Positions 26,544 to 34,114 of a DNA stretch of 64,000 nucleotides are shown here, piece after piece (the stretch's first letter is position 1; each line of letters opens with the position of its first letter). The position numbers were made by a program, and so were the translations under genes. The stretch spans positions 558,001 through 622,000 of the forward strand of contig NZ_CP102268.1 in NCBI RefSeq assembly GCF_025148285.1, written 5' to 3'. This DNA is from Marvinbryantia formatexigens DSM 14469. Lineage in GTDB: Bacteria > Bacillota > Clostridia > Lachnospirales > Lachnospiraceae. The notes beneath the pieces are model-generated. The model was not told the origin of the DNA and searched no databases. It saw nothing but the letters and a program-made list of their open reading frames with translations.

Positions 26544-27950
26544 TCAGCAGCGGTGGGATTTTGTTGTATCTTCACATATCGGGAAGCGCAGCTCTATCCA
26601 GTAGGTATCCTCCAGGATTCCGACTCTGGCAGAGCCGCCCATTTTTTCCATCATCATAGAGACGTTTTTCACGCCGATGCCGGTTCCGGCAACGTAGCTG
26701 TCCGGCATGGCTCTTCCGTTTGCGATAAGAACCTCCACCTGGTCCGCCCCGCAGGTAAGCTCTATCTGCACCGCGCGCTCCCGGTCGCCGTATTTTTCGA
26801 TATTGGAAATGATGTTGTTCAGGATACGCCCCATATAATCGGTATTTACCTGTATGCTGACGTTTCTCCACTCCAGCCCGTCCGCGTTTACCGAAAAGCC
26901 GTCGTCCGCTAAAAGGGCGCACAGCTCCGAGAGGTAATCCCCCAGCACGCTGCGGATATCCTCCGGCGGCTCCAACTCTGTCTCTTTCTGGGAATCGATA
27001 AAAAAGAATTCAAACATCCGGTCAGACATCGATTTTATCTGCAGGATGCGGCTGTACGCTTTCTCAATGTATTCCCCGCTGACATTTCCCTCACGCTCCT
27101 GCTTTCTTAAAATCTCCATATACGTCAGCAGCCCTGTCAGCGGCGTGCGCAGGTCATGCGACATGCCGACCACCAGCTTTTCCTGCGCCGCGCGCAGTTC
27201 CTTCTCCGTCTGCTCATGCTCCTTTAATTCCTGCCGCATACTGTCCAGTCCGCGTGCGAGCTGCGCCAGCTCATCCTCTCCCTGTATCGTCACCTTCTCC
27301 TCCAGATTTCCCCGGCTGATTACCGCCACCTCGCGCTGCAGACACCGGATATACCGCACATCCTCCTGCATCCCCTGGATAAAGACGCCCAGACAGGCTG
27401 CAAAGCCCAGCATCACCGTGATACCAAAAATCAGATGAAAATATTTTTCTGCCAGACCACTGTACAGATAAACAAAAGCGTCTCCATCTGCAAAGTGAAC
27501 GACCTCCGTATATTTTCTTGCATACTGGCTTATGCCGCTCGCCCAGACGCCTGACCCTTCCTCCGTGCCGCGGCTGTCCCTGTCCTTTACTTTGCTGTCA
27601 AATAAAATTTCATCCTCCCGGTAAATTTTCAGCTCCGCAAACCCGTTTTCTTCTGCCCATTTCCGGATTTTTGCGGCATCTGTCGCCGCCAGGTGATTCT
27701 TGTCTGCATAAATCTGGAGCGCTTCCAGCCCTTTCTCCTCCTCATGATAGAGCAGAAAGCTCCACTGCGTATCATACTGCAGAATATTCACGCTCCCAAA
27801 ATAAAGCACAACAAAAACAAACAGACCAACGTCCAGCCCACGCAGCAGGCGCGTTACCATCTTTCCTGTCAGGCTGTCCACACGTATTTTATCTGCCAAG
27901 GCGGTATCCCTTTCCCCATACGGTTTCGATAAGCTTCGGATTCTGCGCAT
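26544..27950 (-). CDS. Sensor histidine kinase (VanS/OmpR-partner type)
   Basis: A membrane histidine kinase of 468 residues. It has transmembrane segments at about 39-57 and 172-192 flanking an extracellular sensor of about 115 residues, HAMP-like helices, a HisKA H-box VVGMSHDLRTPLTG with His265, an N-box NNIISNIEKYGD, and a G2-like GTGIGVKNV. The adenine-binding DxGxG position reads ANGRA, so the usual Asp is absent, as in some Firmicutes kinases. The frame overlaps the response regulator by 62 bp; a TTG at 27899 with AAAGGGA upstream is a plausible alternative start. Partner is the regulator upstream. The signal is unknown; cell-envelope or peptide stress is typical for the group. Confidence 0.88.
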   Translation of the reverse strand: MRRIRSLSKPYGERDTALADKIRVDSLTGKMVTRLLRGLDVGLFVFVVLYFGSVNILQYDTQWSFLLYHEEEKGLEALQIYADKNHLAATDAAKIRKWAEENGFAELKIYREDEILFDSKVKDRDSRGTEEGSGVWASGISQYARKYTEVVHFADGDAFVYLYSGLAEKYFHLIFGITVMLGFAACLGVFIQGMQEDVRYIRCLQREVAVISRGNLEEKVTIQGEDELAQLARGLDSMRQELKEHEQTEKELRAAQEKLVVGMSHDLRTPLTGLLTYMEILRKQEREGNVSGEYIEKAYSRILQIKSMSDRMFEFFFIDSQKETELEPPEDIRSVLGDYLSELCALLADDGFSVNADGLEWRNVSIQVNTDYMGRILNNIISNIEKYGDRERAVQIELTCGADQVEVLIANGRAMPDSYVAGTGIGVKNVSMMMEKMGGSARVGILEDTYWIELRFPICEDTTKSHRC

Positions 27951-28596
27951 CCTCCTCCACTTTTTTTCTGAGCCTGCGGATATGCACCATCACTGTGTTT
28001 GCAGAGCCGAGGTCAAACGGCTCCTCCCATGCGCTCTCATAGAGATTGCGCGCGGAAAATATTTTCTGCGGATATTCCATGAAAAGAAGCAGCAGCCGGT
28101 ATTCCAGTTCTGTGAGATTCACTTCCTCTCCCCGCACAAACACACTGTTCTGTATGGTGCAGATACGGATGTCGCCCTTCTTTAACCATTCGGGCAGATT
28201 GCTCTTTTCCTCCTGTGCTGCTTTGTCGTAAACGTTGCGCCTGCGCAGCAGCGCCTTTACCCTGGCAAGCAGCTCCGCATAAGAAAACGGCTTTACCAGA
28301 TAATCGTCCCCGCCCGCCGTCAGACCGATTACCTTATCGGATTCCTGCTCTTTTGCCGTCAGAAACAGCACCGGCACATTCGATACCTTGCGGATTTCCT
28401 CACAGGTCCTGATTCCGGAGATTCCCGGCATCATAATGTCCAGTATTACAAGATGAGTATTCTCCGTCAGTTTTTCCAGCCCCATCCTGCCGTTTTCCGC
28501 TTCCTCCACGTGATACCCCTCTCCCTCCAGCAGAATGCGCACACCCTCCCGGATTGCCGGGTCGTCTTCAATCATCAGTATGTTGTTATGCTCCAT
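27889..28596 (-). CDS. OmpR/VanR family response regulator
   Basis: The 235-residue regulator has a receiver domain with the acidic pocket EDD at 10-12, the phosphoacceptor Asp53 (LDIMMPG), Thr in FLTAKEQ and Lys in VKPFS. The C-terminal winged helix ends with NTVMVHIRRLRKKVEEDA and TVWGKGYRLG, diagnostic for OmpR type. It is likely to bind the TTAAGAATTTGTAAG boxes at 25814 and 30224 on either side of the operon. It overlaps the CPBP protease stop by 11 bp. Confidence 0.93.
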   Translation of the reverse strand: MEHNNILMIEDDPAIREGVRILLEGEGYHVEEAENGRMGLEKLTENTHLVILDIMMPGISGIRTCEEIRKVSNVPVLFLTAKEQESDKVIGLTAGGDDYLVKPFSYAELLARVKALLRRRNVYDKAAQEEKSNLPEWLKKGDIRICTIQNSVFVRGEEVNLTELEYRLLLLFMEYPQKIFSARNLYESAWEEPFDLGSANTVMVHIRRLRKKVEEDAQNPKLIETVWGKGYRLGR

Positions 28597-29467
28597 CCGG
28601 ACCGCCTCTCTTTCCTGTGACCGCTCCCGTCCTGCCTGCCTTTCTCATCCAGCATACCGCCAGTATCCCTGTCAGCAAAAAGCCAAGCATGGAAGGCAGC
28701 GCCCTGTATATGGTATTCATTCCGGGCATACCTATAAGCAGCCAGTTGTCCGTTTCCAGGGTATAAGTCCAGATAGCCGGAAAGCTCTGGTTTGTATCAA
28801 TATGCAAAATTTGTCCGTCTCCCGCAAAAATGCTATACAGCGCATGAATCAGCACCGCCGACCAGATAGAACCGCTCTCACAGACAACCAGCGTCAGCGC
28901 CGTCCCCATCAGAAATGTTCCCAGTATCGTCAGAAGCGCGTCTTTCACATTCAAAAATGACATTGCCATACACTGGATCAGGGTATATGTGAAAACAGAT
29001 GCCGCTGCCGCGCCTTTTTTTCCGAAACCAGTCTGCAACGCGCGAAAGGCAAGCCCCCGGTAAAGCAGTTCCTCCGTCACAGCCGCCCGGATCCCCTGTC
29101 CCAAAACATTCGATACGAAAATCCTGAGCAAATCCTGCAGCGTGGGATTTTCGAATGCCAGCGTCCCCTTCACGCAAAACAGGTAGAACATATCCACCAC
29201 AGCAGGAAGAAGCACGGCAACAATGCACCAGCGCCGCAGAAACAGTGGTTTTCTGCAATAGACATCTGCCAGAGAAATCTTCATAACATACTTCGTATAA
29301 AGATAAACTGCCGTAAATACGCTCCACAAATTCAGACAATTACCCGCAAGTTCTTTCACAACAAGAGACGTATCCATTCTCCATGCCACTCTGCTGAAAG
29401 AAACTGTAAAAATATGAATCAGGAACACTGCCGCCGCATGCAGAATCGCTTTTGCTTTTCTTTGCAT
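28586..29467 (-). CDS. CPBP family intramembrane metalloprotease (CAAX/Abi type)
   Basis: The 293-residue polytopic protein has about eight hydrophobic segments and the CPBP motifs: TEELLYRG with the Glu pair at 132-133, a following FxxxH-like segment, and LIHALYSIFAGDG with the metal-ligand His. Such proteases act in bacteriocin immunity, envelope stress signalling or peptide export. It is the first gene of a CPBP-regulator-kinase operon. The tail is basic and cytoplasmic. Confidence 0.85.
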   Translation of the reverse strand: MQRKAKAILHAAAVFLIHIFTVSFSRVAWRMDTSLVVKELAGNCLNLWSVFTAVYLYTKYVMKISLADVYCRKPLFLRRWCIVAVLLPAVVDMFYLFCVKGTLAFENPTLQDLLRIFVSNVLGQGIRAAVTEELLYRGLAFRALQTGFGKKGAAAASVFTYTLIQCMAMSFLNVKDALLTILGTFLMGTALTLVVCESGSIWSAVLIHALYSIFAGDGQILHIDTNQSFPAIWTYTLETDNWLLIGMPGMNTIYRALPSMLGFLLTGILAVCWMRKAGRTGAVTGKRGGPDGA

Positions 29468-29552
29468 AACTCATCCCCGTTTTCGGGCAGATGCAAAAAG
29501 CTCCGCCCTTTTTCTTTCTTTATTCCGATTTTACTATTGCTGCTTCCGGCTG

Positions 29553-30156
29553 TCAATCTAATGAGCCGTCTGTAAATTCCGTTTCATCTGTTATGGCAGT
29601 CATCCAGCCTGATATTTCACCGGTCTGCTCTTCCATTATTCACGGTGCATCAACTGCGGGAAGAAGTGCATTTACATTGACGGTTGTTTCTGTTCTGGTT
29701 GTAAAGCTTCCATCGATTTCTACTCTTTCCACAGTTTCTCTTTCTGTATCTGATACTGCTATCACGTCACCTGCTTTCACAAGGCAGGTAAAGTCAACGT
29801 ATGATGCATCCTCGTTATAGTAGTACGCGTCATCCACGCGCTCCTGCCGGAAGCTGTAAAACTCTTCTTTCAGATAACCACCCTCTTCCCGCAGAAGGGA
29901 AATATCATAAATGCCGGTATCACGCAGCCAGACACCCAGATCTTCCGCCTGGAATGTGCCGTCCCCGTTTATCTCTGTAACAATCTTTTTCGCATTCCGG
30001 TTTTCATAATCCGTGAAAACATCGTTGCGGCACATTTTGTACACATTTCCCCCCAATGTTGCGTGCCTTTACCGGCACCGTCAGCACAGCCGCCAGTGCC
30101 AGAGCCAGACATATCCTCCTTGCCATCATACTTTTGAAAACTGCTGTTTTTTTCAT
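29553..30156 (-). pseudogene. Exported protein gene broken by a G6 frameshift and an in-frame stop
   Basis: A start at 30156 with AAGGGGGAAGG upstream encodes a good signal peptide (MKKTAVFKSMMARRICLALA, then ALAAVLTVPVKA). The frame then runs into a run of six G (minus strand, 30048-30053) and ends at 30004. Removing one G joins it exactly to the 138-residue frame that ends at 29640 (GDGTFQAEDLGVWLRDTG and so on). After that stop the same frame continues for 27 more codons (IMEEQTGEISGWMTAITDE) to a stop at 29553. A single ancestral secreted protein of about 200 residues is therefore interrupted twice. No family is recognised. The upstream TAAG box links it to the adjacent two-component system. 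Confidence 0.7.
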
Positions 30157-30223
30157 TTTTCCTTCCCCCTTCCTGTTCTGCTTTCAGCATACCAGAAAAT
30201 TCTTACTTTTCAGATGAAGATTT

Positions 30224-30238
30224 CTTACAAATTCTTAA
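30224..30238 (-). promoter_or_regulatory. Second TTAAGAATTTGTAAG box
   Basis: Identical 15-mer to 25814-25828, here upstream of the broken exported-protein gene. The two boxes flank the CPBP-regulator-kinase operon. Confidence 0.6.
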
Positions 30239-30316
30239 CCCGTCTGCTCCTCATGTAAACTACCTGCATAAATCCTCTGTTACAGCATGCCTTATACACA
30301 TGTTTCTCATGCACTA

Positions 30317-30339
30317 AAAAACGTCCACTGGACGTTTTT
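30317..30339 (-). terminator. Bidirectional-looking hairpin
   Basis: AAAAACGTCC pairs perfectly with GGACGTTTTT around a 3-base loop, with T tracts on both strands. It probably backs up the terminator at 30357. Confidence 0.55.
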
Positions 30340-30356
30340 GTCGTATGCATGGCAAC

Positions 30357-30381
30357 ACAAAAACCGGGCATCCTGCCCGGT
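30357..30381 (-). terminator. Terminator of the serine hydrolase gene
   Basis: AACCGGGCA / TGCCCGGTT with a 3-base loop, followed by TTTT on the minus strand, about 45 bp after the stop. Confidence 0.75.
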
Positions 30382-30425
30382 TCATATAATTATCTGTTTA
30401 TATACCGCATATCTCTATACAACCG

Positions 30426-31610
30426 CTATCCAATTTCCGTATCCGCCAGCAGAATGTTGCGGATTTTTCTGGTCATGGTGATGGTTCCGGCGTCTTTTTT
30501 CTGCTGCATCAGCAGCAGGCACATGTTTTCCTTCGGGAAGTTTGCAAAGTAACAGCCAAGCCAGCCATCCCAGCCGTATTCTCCTTCGCGCGCCAGCCCG
30601 GACGCCATCTGCGGGTATTCCATGATACGCATGAGGTGTGAGTAAGTAAAGCCCTCCAGCCCCACCCAGCTCCGGTGCGCCGCCTGCTGCGCGTCCGTCA
30701 GCTTTCCGGTCGTAAGATAGTGCACTGTCTGCGGAGCGAGAATCTGCCTGCCGCCCAGTCTTCCGCCGTTTAGCAGCATCTGCGCAAACCTTGCGTAATC
30801 GTCGATGGTCGATACCAGCCCCGCGCCGCCCGCCTCGTATGCCGGGCGTTTATCCTTCCGGTTCGGCACCGCCAGATGACTGTCCGTATAAAGCCGCATC
30901 GTCCCGTCCTCCAATGTCTCATAAACAGACGCGAGGCGCGCCTGCTTTTCCGCGGGCACCCAGAAATCCGTATCCCGCATCTGCAGCGGCTCAAATAAAT
31001 TCTCCTTCAGGAAATCCCCGAAGCGCATCCCGGAAATCTGTTCGATCACCGCTCCCAGAACATCCGCCGAAAGTCCGTACCGCCAGGAAGAATCCGGCTC
31101 GAAGGCGAGCGGCAGCGTTCCCACATGATTGGCAAACTCCATCGTCGTCACTTCTCTGTCTGTAAACAGGCGCTGCGTGCATTCCTCAATGTACGCGCCG
31201 GTCTGCCTTCCCGCCACAGTCTCATTGTCCCCGTAAGTAAGCCCGGAGGTCATGTTCAGCAGATGCAGTACGTTCATCTGCGTCTTTGCCGGTTCAATTT
31301 TTCCGTCCTTCTCAACCGTAAGATGACGAAAGCCCGGCAGAATCTCCGCCACCGGCTGCGCCAGGTCCAGCTTTCCGCGCTCCATCAGAAGCATCGCCGC
31401 AGCCGCAGTAACTGGCTTTGTCATGGAATACAGCCGGAAAATGGTGTTCCGCTTTACTGGCATTTCCTGCTCTATATCGGCATACCCCTGCTCATCATAA
31501 AAGATTTCCGCCCCATCCTTTAAAACCAGCAGATTTACGCCCGCTGTCGTCCCATCCGCAATCGCCTCCGCGATGGTATTCTTTATTCTCTGCTTTGTAA
31601 TTTCTTTCAT
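30426..31610 (-). CDS. Serine hydrolase, class C beta-lactamase/EstB-like
   Basis: The product of about 394 residues has the Ser-x-x-Lys motif in FRLYSMTKPVTAAAAM (near residue 65), the second-motif Tyr in SWRYGLSADVLG, and a C-terminal region HRSWVGLEGFTYSHL. There is no signal peptide, so it is more likely a cytoplasmic esterase than a secreted beta-lactamase. Members of this family near glycan loci often act as deacetylases or esterases on carbohydrate esters. The ATG at 31610 starts at the conserved MKEITKQRI and is preferred over 31643. It follows the xylan locus in the same direction and might be part of it. Confidence 0.8.
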   Translation of the reverse strand: MKEITKQRIKNTIAEAIADGTTAGVNLLVLKDGAEIFYDEQGYADIEQEMPVKRNTIFRLYSMTKPVTAAAAMLLMERGKLDLAQPVAEILPGFRHLTVEKDGKIEPAKTQMNVLHLLNMTSGLTYGDNETVAGRQTGAYIEECTQRLFTDREVTTMEFANHVGTLPLAFEPDSSWRYGLSADVLGAVIEQISGMRFGDFLKENLFEPLQMRDTDFWVPAEKQARLASVYETLEDGTMRLYTDSHLAVPNRKDKRPAYEAGGAGLVSTIDDYARFAQMLLNGGRLGGRQILAPQTVHYLTTGKLTDAQQAAHRSWVGLEGFTYSHLMRIMEYPQMASGLAREGEYGWDGWLGCYFANFPKENMCLLLMQQKKDAGTITMTRKIRNILLADTEIG

Positions 31611-31788
31611 TTTCTCTGCGTCTCCCTCCCGGTGACATGGCATTTTTATTTTTCACCCGATACTCTACATCTTACCAGAATTTCCGTGATTTTACCACCG
31701 GTAAATGAATGCTTCAAAATCTGCGCGGCGCCGGACTTTTACATCCGGCGCCGCCTTTTCCCGCTCTCTACATATCGCGGGATATACA

Positions 31789-33891
31789 TCATATAATATG
31801 ATACGTTATCTCCACCGGAGCCTTTCCGGTCAGCTCCCGGCTGCGCGCATCAGGCTGGCTGACGCCCGCATATATCACAAACTGTTTTCCGTCCCGGCTG
31901 CGCACGCCCGCTTCGTCCACCACCGTGAACGCCCGCGCGGGCACCGTCATTTCGATTGTTTTTTTCTCGCCCGCCTCCAGATGGATGCGTCCGAAAGCCG
32001 CCAGCGCCGGATTCGGAACTGCATTGGCGCTGTCCGTGCACTTCACATAAATCTGAAGCACCTCGTCGGTTACGGCATTTCCGGCATTTTCCGCCGTCAC
32101 CGCCAGCGTCAGGTCGCCCTCCGCAGAAGCGCCCCGGATGTTGGCATCCGTCACACGCACGTCCCCGTAGGTCAGCCCGAAGCCGAACGGATACTGCGCC
32201 GGATGCCCCATGTAGCGGTAGGTTCTGCCCTTCATGGAGTAATCCTCAAACGCCGGGAGCTCCTCCAGTGTCTCATAGAAGGTTACCGGAAGCTTTCCGG
32301 AAGGAGATACCTCGCCGAACAGCAGCTTCGCCGCCGCGCTTCCGCCCTGGCTGCCCGGATACCAGAGCTGCAGGATCGCATCAAAATGCTCCGCTGCATA
32401 GCTCATATCCAGGTCGCTGCCGCTCATCATGCAGAGCACCACCGGTTTTCCGGTCGCCGCCACCGCCTCCATCAGATCACGCTGCGCCTCCGGGAGCAGA
32501 AGCGTTTCCTTGTCGCCGGAAGCATAGCTGTTTCCGGTATCTCCCTCTTCGCCCTCCAGCGTCTCATCCAGACCGAGACAGAGGATCACCACGTCACTGT
32601 TCTCCGCAACAATCTGCGCCTCCGCCAGACGGTCGCCCGCCAGGGCAAGCTTCTCGGTGCGGTCCTCCGACAGCGCACAGCCGACGCTCGTCAGCACACG
32701 CACATCCTCCCCAAGATAGTCCTGCAGACCCTGCTGAATCGTCTCGTAGCGCGACGCCGTTCCGTGATAATTTCCCGCCAGCGCCGCGCGGCTGTCCGCA
32801 TTCGGTCCAATTACGCCCACCGTCCTCAGGCGCTCCTTTTTCAGCGGCAGGATCCCGTTGTTTTTCAGAAGCACCGCGCTCTCCAGCGCCGCCTTCTCCG
32901 CCAGCGCCAGATGCTCTTTCGATTCCACCACCGTATACGGAATATCGTCATACTCGCTGCCGTCAAAAAGACCGAGCAGGAAGCGCGTCGTAAACAAGCG
33001 CACCGCCGCCTCCGTGATGGTCTCCTCGGATACCAGCCCGTCCCGGTAAGCGTGCAAAATATGCAGATACGTATTTCCGCAGTTTAAATCGCAGCCGCTG
33101 TTGATTGCCATCGCCGCCGATTCCTTCGCCGTCGCCGTCAGCATATGGTGCTCGTGGAAATCACGGATAGCCCAGCAGTCCGAAACAAAATGTCCCTCAA
33201 AGCCCCAGTCTTCGCGAAGGATTTTCTGCAGCACCGGGCTGGCGCAGCACGCCTCGCCGTTCGTGCGGTTGTAGGCGCCCATGACCGCTTCCACATCCGC
33301 TTCCTTCACCAATGCCTCAAACGCCGGAAGATAGGTCTCCTCCATATCCTTTGCCGACGCCTCCGCATTGAACTCGTGGCGCACCGCCTCCGGTCCGGAG
33401 TGCACCGCGAAGTGCTTCGCGCACGCCGCCGCCTTCATTGTTTCCCCGTCGCCCTGCAGCCCTTTCACAAACGCCACGCCGAGGCGGCTGGTAAGACAGG
33501 GGTCCTCCCCGTAGGTCTCATGTCCGCGTCCCCAGCGGGGGTCCCGGAAAATGTTCACATTCGGGGACCAGAATGTCAGCCCCTTGTAAATATCCCGGTC
33601 CTCCTTCGCCGCATAGGCGTTGTATTTCGCACGTCCCTCAGTCGCAATCACATCGGCAATCTCACCGAGCAGCGCCTCGTCAAACGTTGCGCCAAGTCCG
33701 ATAGCCTGCGGGAATACCGTCGCCTGACCGGCTCTCGCCACGCCGTGGAGCGCCTCGTTCCACCAGTTATACGCCGGTATTCCCAGCCTTTTAATTGCCG
33801 GGGCGTCATATTTGAGCTGGCTCGCCTTCTCCTCTACCGTCATCTGCGCGACCAGCGCCTCCGCCCTTTTTCTTGCCTCTTCTCTTTTCAT
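31789..33891 (-). CDS. Glycoside hydrolase family 3 (beta-xylosidase/beta-glucosidase type)
   Basis: The 700-residue enzyme removes terminal beta-linked sugars. The GH3 N-terminal barrel contains the KH motif (AACAKHFAVH, residue 159) and the nucleophile Asp near residue 238 in GHFVSDCWAIRDFHEHH. The NWWNEALHGV start and the DCWA nucleophile context are those of xylosidase-type GH3 enzymes. The C-terminal alpha/beta sandwich and a fibronectin III-like domain (residues about 590-690) follow. No signal peptide is present, so it should hydrolyse imported xylo-oligosaccharides. It lies behind the GH115 gene with 223 bp of tandem repeats between. Confidence 0.9.
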   Translation of the reverse strand: MKREEARKRAEALVAQMTVEEKASQLKYDAPAIKRLGIPAYNWWNEALHGVARAGQATVFPQAIGLGATFDEALLGEIADVIATEGRAKYNAYAAKEDRDIYKGLTFWSPNVNIFRDPRWGRGHETYGEDPCLTSRLGVAFVKGLQGDGETMKAAACAKHFAVHSGPEAVRHEFNAEASAKDMEETYLPAFEALVKEADVEAVMGAYNRTNGEACCASPVLQKILREDWGFEGHFVSDCWAIRDFHEHHMLTATAKESAAMAINSGCDLNCGNTYLHILHAYRDGLVSEETITEAAVRLFTTRFLLGLFDGSEYDDIPYTVVESKEHLALAEKAALESAVLLKNNGILPLKKERLRTVGVIGPNADSRAALAGNYHGTASRYETIQQGLQDYLGEDVRVLTSVGCALSEDRTEKLALAGDRLAEAQIVAENSDVVILCLGLDETLEGEEGDTGNSYASGDKETLLLPEAQRDLMEAVAATGKPVVLCMMSGSDLDMSYAAEHFDAILQLWYPGSQGGSAAAKLLFGEVSPSGKLPVTFYETLEELPAFEDYSMKGRTYRYMGHPAQYPFGFGLTYGDVRVTDANIRGASAEGDLTLAVTAENAGNAVTDEVLQIYVKCTDSANAVPNPALAAFGRIHLEAGEKKTIEMTVPARAFTVVDEAGVRSRDGKQFVIYAGVSQPDARSRELTGKAPVEITYHII

Positions 33892-33940
33892 ACTTTCCTG
33901 CTGTTTCCTTTCTTATGTCTAGTCCCATTTTGCCGTGATG

Positions 33941-34080
33941 CCTCCGGCGGGGCGCCTGCCGGCATTCCCACTCTGCTTTGTCCTCCGGCGGGGCGCCTGC
34001 CGGCATCCCCACCCTGCTTTGTCCTCCGGCGGGGCGCCTGCCGGCATTCCCGCTCTGTTTTGTCCTCCGGCAGGGCGCCC
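33941..34080. repeat. 41-bp tandem repeat, 3.4 copies, between GH115 and GH3
   Basis: Units begin CCTCCGGCGGGGCGCCTGCC at 33941, 33982 and 34023, with a partial copy at 34064. Copies differ at a few positions. Each contains a CCGGC...GCCGG inverted repeat. The period is not a multiple of three and the array lies after the GH115 stop, so it is non-coding. Confidence 0.9.
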
Positions 34081-34114
34081 TCTCTCCGGCACCGGTCTGC
34101 CCGTCAGATAAGCG

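Noticed and set aside
31705-33087. 460-residue plus-strand frame antisense to GH3
   Set aside because: Composition is Arg/His-rich without motifs, and the opposite strand holds an intact GH3 enzyme with all catalytic motifs.
33941-34080. CRISPR array
   Set aside because: Units are contiguous 41-bp tandem repeats with no unique spacers, and no cas genes are in the window.
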